DNA of 64,000 nucleotides, from positions 1 to 64,000 of the forward strand of contig JAVBLS010000048.1 of NCBI GenBank assembly GCA_031553235.1. The letters run 5' to 3'. Source of the DNA: Frigididesulfovibrio sp031553235. Its GTDB lineage: Bacteria > Desulfobacterota > Desulfovibrionia > Desulfovibrionales > Desulfovibrionaceae. Positions 1-6,918 of the stretch are shown here, piece after piece. Made by a program: the position numbers and the translations under genes. Numbering within the stretch: position 1 is the stretch's first letter; every line of letters starts with the position of its first letter. The notes beneath the pieces are model-generated. The model made no database searches, had not been told where the DNA came from, and saw only the letters and a program-made list of their open reading frames with translations.

Positions 1-91
1 GCTTTTCGCAGCACCGCATTCAGCAAACTTTTTTAGCGGCTGCCGTGGCGGAAAAGCAGCAGTAGTAAAGGAAATTAGATGCGCTCGCCCT

Positions 92-216
92 GTAGTGGGG
101 CAGGCGTGGCGTCAGACGAGGAGGACGAATTTTTTGCGATGGGGTTGGGCTCTTTGGCCCTACCCCGGAGTAAAAATGAAGTCCGACGATGTATCACGCC
201 ACGCCTGCCCCACTAC
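92..216. repeat. Element bounded by a perfect 21-bp inverted repeat
   Basis: The 21 bases at 92-112 are the exact reverse complement of 196-216, with 83 bp between them. An inner imperfect hairpin (about 143-177, GGGGTTGGG against CCCTACCCC) sits between the arms. The right arm covers the gtrA stop codon, so a transcript of the upstream minus-strand operon would run straight into this structure. It could be a transcription terminator, a MITE-like element or a REP-type repeat. Apart from this, positions 1-212 hold nothing I can assign. Confidence 0.6.
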
Positions 217-602
217 CCGATGTCTTTGAAGCTCCAGAAGCGATAACCCAGGAAGTTGGCCAGGGTGGTGAAGGGCAGGCTGAGCCAGAAGGCCGCCGAC
301 GGACCGCAGCCCAGGACGGTGAACAGGTGCAGCAGCGTCAGGCCAAGGCCCAGGCTGAGCGTATTCACGGCGGTGAAGCGCAGCAGGGGGGCCGCTCCCT
401 TGTCGGAGGCCCGGAACGTCCAGCGCCGGTTCACCAGATAGCTGTACAGGCAAGCAGTGCACCAGGATAGGGTCCGGGCGACGTAGATGGGTACGAGCAG
501 GGAAAGGCCCATAAAGACGGCATAGTCCACCAGGCAATTGGTCGCGCCTACACAGCAGAAGCGGAAAAAGCGCGAGGTTTCTTCTCTGGACGGGGAAAGC
601 AT
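213..602 (-). CDS. gtrA: GtrA family membrane protein (lipid-linked sugar flippase)
   Basis: A 129-residue hydrophobic protein with four predicted membrane segments. It opens with the family-typical stretch F-C-C-V-G-A-T-N-C-L-V-D-Y and contains N-R-R-W-T-F and the closing N-F-L-G-Y-R-F-W-S-F. GtrA proteins are thought to flip undecaprenyl-phosphate-linked sugars across the inner membrane for O-antigen or teichoic acid decoration. It is the last gene of a tight minus-strand operon with a GT2 enzyme, a deacetylase and a GtrII-like transferase, which fits the classic gtrA-gtrB-gtr(type) arrangement. The start lies 3 bp after the upstream stop, so translation is probably coupled. Confidence 0.85.
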   Translation of the reverse strand: MLSPSREETSRFFRFCCVGATNCLVDYAVFMGLSLLVPIYVARTLSWCTACLYSYLVNRRWTFRASDKGAAPLLRFTAVNTLSLGLGLTLLHLFTVLGCGPSAAFWLSLPFTTLANFLGYRFWSFKDIG

Positions 603-605
603 GTA

Positions 606-2159
606 TCAGCCGTCCGTGCGGCGCATCTTGGCTTTTTCCGTTTTGGGCACGGGTGGCGGCAAAAAGGTCACAATACCCACGTCGCCCGGCCCGCGTTGGA
701 TGCGGTAGCTCGGGGTTTCAATGAACACGTCCGTCGCGGCTGTCGGCGCCCCCTGGGGCACGGGCGTATCCTTGACCGCCACCCCGAAGGTTTTCAGTTG
801 CTCATAGCCCCAGCGCCAGTTGCGGGTCAGCGGCACCGTGACCAGGCGTTCCAGCAGGGGGTATTTTTGGGCCGGGTTCACGGCCAGGGGCGAGAGCCCC
901 ACCGAGCCCACAAAGGCCACGGAACTGCTGCCGGTGGCCTGGATATAGCGGTTGAGATCCGAGGCCAGCAGCGACATGCGCGAGAGTTCCCATTGATTCT
1001 GGGCGTCGAGCAGATTGCCGTAGACGTTGGCGAAGACCAGCAGTTGCAGAAGCATCAGCCCGCGCACCGTGCTTTCGATAATCCGTCCGGTCCGGCCGTG
1101 GGCAAAGGCGTGCAGGCTGAGCAGCATCAGGGAGAGCATCACCCCGAAGCCGTAAAAGGTTCGGGGTGCCCAGACCGGATCGCTCAGGGCGAACTGTATA
1201 CCGAAGGGACAGAGCAGGAAGCAGGGCAGGAGCAGCAGGATCAGCCCGAGGCGCAGGATTCCGGACATGAGAGGGCGGGACGGGCGCCGGCTGTGCAGCA
1301 GCCTGGCAAAGAGCTGCAGGGCAAAGCACAGAAACAATACCCCCAGGAGCAGGCCCAGGCCGTTGCAGCCCCAGTCGCGGACCAGCAGTCCCAGGTAGTG
1401 AGGGACGTTTTGGGCCAGTTCGGCGGGCATTTGCGCGGGACCGGGAATGGAGGCGTGCTGCGTAATATAGGTGGAGTATTGCGAAGTGTAAAACCAGAGG
1501 GGCGCCTGCAGGGTATAGACCCCCACTCCCAGGAGAAAGGGCAGGAGAAAGCGTAAAAAGCGGCGCAGCACCAGGGCCGGGGAGCGGCGCGAGGCCAGTT
1601 CGGTGAGGCAGACGTAAACCGTGATGCAGAGATAGGCTCCGAGGGCGGGCTGGTAGAACGAAGCCGAGGCGAACAGGCACAGGGCCGAAATGAGCAAAAA
1701 ACGCTTTTGGCTGTTGTGGGCGAAGCAGCAGGGCAGCACGGCCAGCAGCAGGCCGAGGGCCATGCCGGGCGCATCGAACTTGTAGGAGAGGTTTTCCAGC
1801 CCGTAGGGGCTCAGGCCCACGGGCACGGTGCAGAGCACGGTTGCCCAGGTTGTGCGCGCCCGCAGAGCCCGCAGCAGCAGCAGGGAAACCACGGCCAGGA
1901 TGGCCACGGCCAGGATCTGGGTCAGGGGGGAGGCGTCCACAGTGGTGGGGCCGAGGTTGAAAAACCAGGAAAAGGCCTCGGCCAGGGGCCGGGCCGAGGG
2001 CATCCAGTCGGTATAGCCATAGAGCGCCCGACCCAGATCATCCAGATAGGAGCGGTTGGCCCGCACGATGGAGATGATGCCCAGACCGTAGAGCAGTATC
2101 AGGACGACGTAGCGGCGGGAAAGCATCTCGCGGCGCAAATATTGCCAAAGGGCGGTCAT
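606..2159 (-). CDS. GtrII-like polytopic glucosyltransferase
   Basis: A 517-residue integral membrane protein with about ten hydrophobic segments and the early motif Y-L-D-D-L-G-R, a feature of the GtrII/glucosyltransferase-domain family that glucosylates O-antigen on the periplasmic face. A soluble periplasmic-looking tail covers roughly the last 110 residues. It starts with an ATGA overlap with the stop of the deacetylase gene. With GtrA and the GT2 enzyme it makes the three-part system: GtrB-type enzyme charges undecaprenyl phosphate, GtrA flips it, this protein transfers the sugar. The acceptor and the exact sugar cannot be read from the sequence. Confidence 0.75.
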   Translation of the reverse strand: MTALWQYLRREMLSRRYVVLILLYGLGIISIVRANRSYLDDLGRALYGYTDWMPSARPLAEAFSWFFNLGPTTVDASPLTQILAVAILAVVSLLLLRALRARTTWATVLCTVPVGLSPYGLENLSYKFDAPGMALGLLLAVLPCCFAHNSQKRFLLISALCLFASASFYQPALGAYLCITVYVCLTELASRRSPALVLRRFLRFLLPFLLGVGVYTLQAPLWFYTSQYSTYITQHASIPGPAQMPAELAQNVPHYLGLLVRDWGCNGLGLLLGVLFLCFALQLFARLLHSRRPSRPLMSGILRLGLILLLLPCFLLCPFGIQFALSDPVWAPRTFYGFGVMLSLMLLSLHAFAHGRTGRIIESTVRGLMLLQLLVFANVYGNLLDAQNQWELSRMSLLASDLNRYIQATGSSSVAFVGSVGLSPLAVNPAQKYPLLERLVTVPLTRNWRWGYEQLKTFGVAVKDTPVPQGAPTAATDVFIETPSYRIQRGPGDVGIVTFLPPPVPKTEKAKMRRTDG

Positions 2160-3100
2160 GCCGTGGTCTCCTCGGCGGCCTTTCCGCCGGACGGGGGGGG
2201 GGAATCAAGCAAGCGGGCAAAGGCGGGGGAGAGCAGCAGTTCGGCCTCGACCCGGCGTTCGGGCGAAGTGTAAAAGGCCGCATAGGGCAGGTGGGCGAGG
2301 CGGGCGCGCTCATCCCCGGAAAAGCCGCCGGGGTGGAACATGAGCTCCACCAGGGCGTCCGGCCCGGCCGTCTTGCGGACGGCGGCCAGAGAGGCCTCCA
2401 GCCGGGGGCCGGTCATGGAGCCGCTGCAATAGGCGCCGACAAAGGCGTCCGGCGTGGGAATGCCCCGAGCCCGTAACTGGCCGCGCAGGGGCCGGCTCCA
2501 ATAAGTCAGCAGTTCCCGGCGCAGTGCCCCTTTCAGGCGCAGGGCCGGGGGCGCGGGCGGCAGGTGGCGCGGCTCCAAGAGCAGGCGCACGTGCCGAGGC
2601 GGGAAGGCGGCCGCCAGTTCCAGAAGCACGGGCCGCACGGCCGGCAGGACGTGCACGTGCAGATGCCCGTCAAGATACAGGGAAAAGCCGCTTTCCCGGC
2701 CAAAACCCTTGGCGACCCAACCCCGGACCGCCTCGACCTGGGCCTGCCATTCGCGGGCGATCTGCTGCAACAGGGCGGCCCGGTTGCGGCGGGAACCCAG
2801 GGCAAGGGCCGCCCAGAGGCTTGCCAGGTTGTGTTTGAACTCGCCTCGTTCGTTCACCAGCAGGGGCAGTTCGCCGGCCGGCGCGGCGCAACGGCCTTCC
2901 AGCAGGTTCAGATGGGCGCCGATGCGCAGTTCCGGGTCGCGGGACAGGCGGCGGCCCAGGGTTTCGCCGGCCTTGGCCGCGTGCGGCGCTCCGGCCATGA
3001 CCGAGGTGCCGCAAAGCCGGCCGGCCTCGATGCAGCGCAAGATGGTTGCATCCGCGCCGGGGGAGATGCCGCAGTCGTCGGCCAGGGGCAGGAAGCGCAT
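2156..3100 (-). CDS. ChbG/HpnK (YdjC-like) family carbohydrate deacetylase
   Basis: 314 residues. The N-terminus L-A-D-D-C-G-I-S-P-G provides the metal-binding aspartates of the YdjC fold, and D-G-H-L-H-V-H near residue 150 provides the metal histidines. Family members remove acetyl groups from N-acetylated sugars, for example chito-oligosaccharides or an acetylglucosaminyl hopanoid or lipid precursor. Placement between a GT2 enzyme and a GtrII-like transferase suggests it deacetylates the lipid-linked sugar before transfer, which is inference. No good ribosome binding site precedes the ATG, so it probably depends on coupling to the GT2 gene 6 bp upstream. Confidence 0.8.
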   Translation of the reverse strand: MRFLPLADDCGISPGADATILRCIEAGRLCGTSVMAGAPHAAKAGETLGRRLSRDPELRIGAHLNLLEGRCAAPAGELPLLVNERGEFKHNLASLWAALALGSRRNRAALLQQIAREWQAQVEAVRGWVAKGFGRESGFSLYLDGHLHVHVLPAVRPVLLELAAAFPPRHVRLLLEPRHLPPAPPALRLKGALRRELLTYWSRPLRGQLRARGIPTPDAFVGAYCSGSMTGPRLEASLAAVRKTAGPDALVELMFHPGGFSGDERARLAHLPYAAFYTSPERRVEAELLLSPAFARLLDSPPPSGGKAAEETTA

Positions 3101-3106
3101 GGGAAA

Positions 3107-4189
3107 TCAGGCCCGCGGAGGTTTGCGCACGAGGGGCCGGCGCGCCGGTCGGGAGTTGCGGGGCGTTTTTAGCGGACGCGCGGCGAAGTGCGTCCGCCGG
3201 CGGGAAGCCGGCCCGCCCGGGGCCGGTCTGGCTTCGGCCGGTTCGTCGGTGCGCTCGCTCACGAGATAGCGCGGCCGGCCTTTCACTTCGTGAAAAATTT
3301 GCCGCACATAGAGCGAAAGCAGGCAGATGCCCGCAAGTATCGAAGCCCCGGTGATCAATATCAGCAGGATGACCGTGGTGAAGCCGGTCAGGGCCTGACC
3401 GGTGAATTTCGTCCACAGGGCCTCGCCGCCCACGAGCACGGCAAAGACCGCAAAGAGCAGCCCGAGCAGCCAGATCAGCGACAAAGGCTTGGCCGTATAG
3501 GCGCTCAGGGAATCCAGGGCCAGGATCAACTTGGCGAAGAACGACCATTTGGAACTGCCGGAAAGCCGTTCGGCCGGGGTGAACAAGAGTTCAGCTCGGC
3601 GAAAGCCCACCCAGCCGCTCATGCCCCGGAAAAAGACACGGCGCTCGGGCAACTGTCGCCAGGCGTCCACGGCCCGGCGGTCCATGAGCTTGAAGTCGCC
3701 CGCGTTGCGCAGGTTCAGCGAGGTGACCCGCTCGAACAGGGAGTAGAACGCCCCGGCGCACAGGCGGGCAAAGGCCGATTCTTTCTGCCGGTGGTCCTTA
3801 CGGGCCTCAATGATGTCGGCTTGGCCGCTGCGCCATAGGCGCACCATCTCCGGAATCATCTCCGGCGGGTGCTGCAGGTCGCAGTCCAGAGTGATCACCG
3901 CCCGGCCGCGTGCGGCCTCGATGCCGGCCACCAGGGCGGCCTCTTTGCCGAAGTTACGTGAAAGCCGCAGACAGCGCAGGTTGGGCCTGTGTTCGGCTTC
4001 CCGGCGCATGTGCTCCCAGGTGTCGTCGGAAGAGCCATCATCTATCAGGACAATCTCGTAGCTCAGGCCCAGGGGCTGCAGCACCTCGACAATTTTTTCG
4101 ACAAAGGCGCGGATGCCCGCGCTTTCGCAAAAGGCGGGCGAGACGACGGAAAGAATCGGCTCATGATGAAGAACGGAGGGCACCGGCAT
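3107..4189 (-). CDS. Family 2 glycosyltransferase, GtrB/DPM1-like
   Basis: 360 residues. The GT2 fold is clear: V-L-I-D-D-G-S-S-D-D-T and the D-C-D-L-Q metal-binding motif near residue 100, followed by R-N-F-G-K-E. Two transmembrane helices lie at about 230-300, as in GtrB-type polyprenyl-phosphate glycosyltransferases. The last 45 residues form an unusual arginine- and proline-rich tail. It is the first gene of the operon and has a strong site AAGGAG five bases before the ATG. It likely transfers a sugar from a nucleotide donor to undecaprenyl phosphate; the sugar is not predictable. Confidence 0.85.
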   Translation of the reverse strand: MPVPSVLHHEPILSVVSPAFCESAGIRAFVEKIVEVLQPLGLSYEIVLIDDGSSDDTWEHMRREAEHRPNLRCLRLSRNFGKEAALVAGIEAARGRAVITLDCDLQHPPEMIPEMVRLWRSGQADIIEARKDHRQKESAFARLCAGAFYSLFERVTSLNLRNAGDFKLMDRRAVDAWRQLPERRVFFRGMSGWVGFRRAELLFTPAERLSGSSKWSFFAKLILALDSLSAYTAKPLSLIWLLGLLFAVFAVLVGGEALWTKFTGQALTGFTTVILLILITGASILAGICLLSLYVRQIFHEVKGRPRYLVSERTDEPAEARPAPGGPASRRRTHFAARPLKTPRNSRPARRPLVRKPPRA

Positions 4190-4314
4190 AAGCGCTCCTT
4201 GTATCGTCGGAAAGCAATGGGTCGCATGCCGACGAGCCGAGGCATTTTACAGAATTCCCAATTGCTAGGCCAGAGAAAAAGTAGGCCAATCAATTATAAT
4301 TCATATAAAAATAC

Positions 4315-4737
4315 ATGATAGAGCGCCCCCCTAAGACCCTCGACGCCCTGACCACCTCCATGTATGTGGGCGACCGCGAGTGGTGCGACAAGAACTCCGA
4401 ACTGGTGGCCAAGTTCCTCAAGGTCCACTACCCGGTCGTGGGCGTGATTCGGGCCGGAATCACCCCGGAACGGGTCAAGGACCACCAGGGCTACATGAAC
4501 GACTTCTGCGGCATCCGCATGAACGAGACCGAAGCCAAGAAGGATCTGGAGTCGCATCCCTTCTGGACCCAGAAGGAAACCCTGGCCCTGTCCGAGGGCG
4601 ACAACCCGCCCGCCTTGCAATGGCAAACCAATGCTGCTAAGTTTTTCGCCGACGTGAACCGTTTCAGCCAGGCGGAATACGATGCTTTTGCCAAGGGCGG
4701 AACCTTCACCACGAAGTTTCTCCGTCTCTTGAAGTAA
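4315..4737 (+). pseudogene. C-terminal remnant of an ABC transporter substrate-binding protein (NMT1/TauA type)
   Basis: 140 codons that read like the last third of a sulfonate/nitrate-type periplasmic binding protein (T-S-M-Y-V-G-D-R-E-W-C-D-K-N-S-E-L-V-A-K-F-L, later Q-W-Q-T-N-A-A-K-F-F-A). There is no signal peptide and no N-terminal lobe. Base composition jumps at about 4310 from AT-rich spacer to GC-rich coding sequence, marking the deletion end point. The ATG at the left edge lacks a ribosome binding site. I read it as gene debris rather than a working small protein. The stop codon overlaps the next reading frame. Confidence 0.7.
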
Positions 4738-4805
4738 TGTCCCGGGCCGGCCTCGTTCTTTATGCGCGGGGCCGGCCTTCAACCGAATCATCACCTCGGC
4801 AGGGT

Positions 4806-5264
4806 ATGCGCCTGATTCCGAAAACCGCTTTTCCGGGCGCCGTGGACGCGGTGAGACAAAAAGCCCCGACCATCGCCGACATTGCGGCCCAGTGCAACGT
4901 GTCCAAGGCCACGGTTTCGCGGGTCATGCATTCCCCGCAACTGGTCAAGGCCCCCACCCGAGCCCTGGTGCAAAACGCCCTGCGGGAAAGCGGCTATACC
5001 TACAACGCCGCAGCCGGAGATCTGGCCGTGTCGCAGGCGGCGGATCACCTTATCGAGCTGGGGCACCGGCGCATCGGTCTGGTGGTGGTCCCGGCCAACG
5101 ATCTGGCCAAGTCCCTGGGCCGCCCTGTGCGATATCCTGGGCTCGAAGCGGGAGATCATTTGCCTGGATGCAGTGGAAGTGGAAAGCGGCGATTACATCG
5201 ACATCGGCAGGCCGGCGGCCGGGTGCTGCCGGTCATGGTCAAGGCCCTCTTGTTCGGGAAATAA
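4806..5264 (+). pseudogene. Chimeric LacI-type regulator / EutA-like C-terminus, frameshifted
   Basis: The N-terminal part is a LacI helix-turn-helix (T-I-A-D-I-A-A-Q-C-N-V-S-K-A-T-V-S-R-V-M-H) followed by hinge sequence, a deletion, then D-H-L-I-E-L-G-H-R-R-I-G from the middle of a LacI ligand domain. Directly after this the sequence switches to V-V-V-P-A-N-D-L-A-K-S-L-G, then after a frameshift near 5121-5126 to a frame reading I-C-L-D-A-V-E-V-E-S-G-D-Y-I-D-I-G-R-P, and after a second shift near 5211-5225 to V-L-P-V-M-V-K-A-L-L-F-G. That tail resembles the C-terminus of EutA, the ethanolamine ammonia-lyase reactivase. Two genes were therefore fused by deletion and then decayed. The EutA match is from memory of the family. 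Confidence 0.65.
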
Positions 5265-5327
5265 AACCGGAGCGACCCGGCAAAAGGCCGGGACCGCACG
5301 GGAATCTCAGGATTAACCGGCGTTTCC

Positions 5328-6167
5328 TTACCCGAAGGCCGGCGGCGGGGACCAACCCTTTTCCTGCATCATCGCGTCCATGGGCAGCATGCAGAGCAGT
5401 TGCAGCTCCAGGGGCGGGATATCCGCCAGGTTTCGCTCGTCCAGGCCGAGCAGATAGGATCGGCAGGTTTCGCAGGCCTCGGCCTGCTCCTCCGGCTGGT
5501 TCTCGAAATAGAAATAGGGCAGATCTTTGGGCGATTCCCGGCCGCAGGCCGAGCAAGCCGTGCGCGAAAAACGATACTCAAAGCCGCACAGGCCACATTG
5601 CAGGAAGCGCGCGCCCTCTTTGCCCCGGACGGCAAAGGCGTGGGCCGTGCCGCCGCAGATGGGGCAGCGCGGCTGTTTCCAGTCCGGCAGCGTGGTTCCT
5701 TCGGCCGCGCGCCGCACCAGAGCGGCCGCCGTGCCTGCCAAGTACGCGGCCAGGAGCGTGGCCAGATCGCGCTCAAAGCCACGCTTTTTTGCCCAGCTGC
5801 CAATTTTGCGCGGCCTGCCTTCCAGGTGCATGCGGGCGAGAGCGCCGGCCTCGTCCGGATTGTTGCCCAGGAAGGCGCCCAGGGCCTTCAGACCCTCGGC
5901 CTGCTCCGGAAAGCCCTTGGCCGCGGCCGTGGCCAGGGCCTTGGGTGCCTTCTTCAGAAAATCCCGGCCAAAGGGCAGGTCCACGGCCGGAACCCAGGGC
6001 TTGCCCTGGGCAAAGGCGGCCGCGTCCAGGGGCGGCAGTTCCGGCGCCTGCAGGGTCTCCGCCAGCTTCTGGCGGGCCTTGAACAAAGGGACAAAAGCGC
6101 GCAGAACCGCCGCGCTGTGCGGATGGGCCTTGGCCAGGCGGGTGACGACCTGCTGGGAAATGGGCAC
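5328..6167 (-). CDS. fdhE: Formate dehydrogenase accessory protein FdhE
   Basis: 279 residues from a GTG start chosen because AAGGAG lies six bases before it; an ATG nine codons upstream has no ribosome binding site. Three Cys pairs typical of the FdhE rubredoxin-like iron sites are present: C-P-I-C-G-G, C-G-L-C-G-F and C-S-A-C-G-R. FdhE acts in the cytoplasm in maturation of periplasmic formate dehydrogenases before Tat export. It is the last gene of fdhA-fdhB-fdhE. The FdhB-FdhE gap contains strong hairpins, which may lower expression of fdhE relative to the structural subunits. Confidence 0.9.
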   Translation of the reverse strand: MPISQQVVTRLAKAHPHSAAVLRAFVPLFKARQKLAETLQAPELPPLDAAAFAQGKPWVPAVDLPFGRDFLKKAPKALATAAAKGFPEQAEGLKALGAFLGNNPDEAGALARMHLEGRPRKIGSWAKKRGFERDLATLLAAYLAGTAAALVRRAAEGTTLPDWKQPRCPICGGTAHAFAVRGKEGARFLQCGLCGFEYRFSRTACSACGRESPKDLPYFYFENQPEEQAEACETCRSYLLGLDERNLADIPPLELQLLCMLPMDAMMQEKGWSPPPAFG

Positions 6168-6211
6168 GGGTTGCTCCTTGGCGGAAAGAAACATGAACGG
6201 CGTGTGTCGAG

Positions 6212-6257
6212 CCCGCCGGGGGGGATAATCCCCCGGCGGGGTTTGGGCTGGAGCCCA
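6212..6257 (-). other. Two hairpins between fdhB and fdhE
   Basis: An 11-bp GC stem (CCCGCCGGGGG with CCCCCGGCGGG, 6212-6240) and a short stem TGGGCT/AGCCCA (6242-6257) fill the gap between fdhB and fdhE. Neither is followed by a T-run on the minus strand. They could stabilise the upstream fdhAB message or attenuate read-through into fdhE. Confidence 0.5.
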
Positions 6258-6263
6258 ACGGCT

Positions 6264-6902
6264 TTAGCCGGCGGCGGCGTGGTCGTGGTAGGTCTTGGGC
6301 TCATCATCGACGATGAAGATGACCCGTACGTCCTCGGCATCTATGGCCTGGGCCTTGGGGTTGGTTTTCTGCAGCTCGGCCACGCGGCGGTCAACCTCTC
6401 TGAGGATCTCGTCGCGCTCGCCGTATTCCATGGCCGTGGGGCAGGACAATACGCAGGCGGGCTTTTGGCCTCCCTGCTGGCGGTCGATGCACATGGTGCA
6501 CTTGGAGACTTCCGCGCTTTTTGCGTTTTTGCGCGGAATGTTATAGGGGCAGACCCCGATGGCGGTGTCGAAGTCGATCTTCGAGTTGCCCTTGGGGTAG
6601 ACCACGGCGCCCGTGGCCTCGTCGTGGACGATCTCGTCGCCCGCGGCCACGCAGGGCGGGTTCACGCAGTGCCGGCACATGTCCGAGAAGAAATGCCAGT
6701 ATGGTTTGCCGCCGGTCTTGAGGCCTTCGGCAAAGCGCACCACCTTGTAGGTTTCAAAACCCAAATCCGGCGGGTTCTGGTAGGTACCGGTCTGTTTGGT
6801 CTGGGTTCCGGGCAACTCGTTCCACTGCTTACAGGCCACCTGGCAGCCCCGGCAGCCGGTGCAGCGGGTGGTATCCACGAGAATGGATTTTCCGTCCGAC
6901 AT
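6264..6902 (-). CDS. fdhB: Formate dehydrogenase beta subunit, four-cluster ferredoxin
   Basis: 212 residues from the ATG preceded by GGAGGAGGT. Four groups of cysteines bind [4Fe-4S] clusters: C-T-G-C-R-G-C-Q-V-A-C near residue 15, C-R-H-C-V-N-P-P-C, G-V-C-P-Y-N-I and C-T-M-C followed by C-V-L-S-C-P. This is the electron-transfer subunit that passes electrons from the catalytic subunit to periplasmic cytochrome c3 in Desulfovibrio-type FdhAB enzymes. It has no signal peptide, as expected for export together with Tat-targeted FdhA. The gene starts 16 bp after fdhA. Confidence 0.9.
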   Translation of the reverse strand: MSDGKSILVDTTRCTGCRGCQVACKQWNELPGTQTKQTGTYQNPPDLGFETYKVVRFAEGLKTGGKPYWHFFSDMCRHCVNPPCVAAGDEIVHDEATGAVVYPKGNSKIDFDTAIGVCPYNIPRKNAKSAEVSKCTMCIDRQQGGQKPACVLSCPTAMEYGERDEILREVDRRVAELQKTNPKAQAIDAEDVRVIFIVDDEPKTYHDHAAAG

Positions 6903-6918
6903 AATGTACCTCCTCCGG

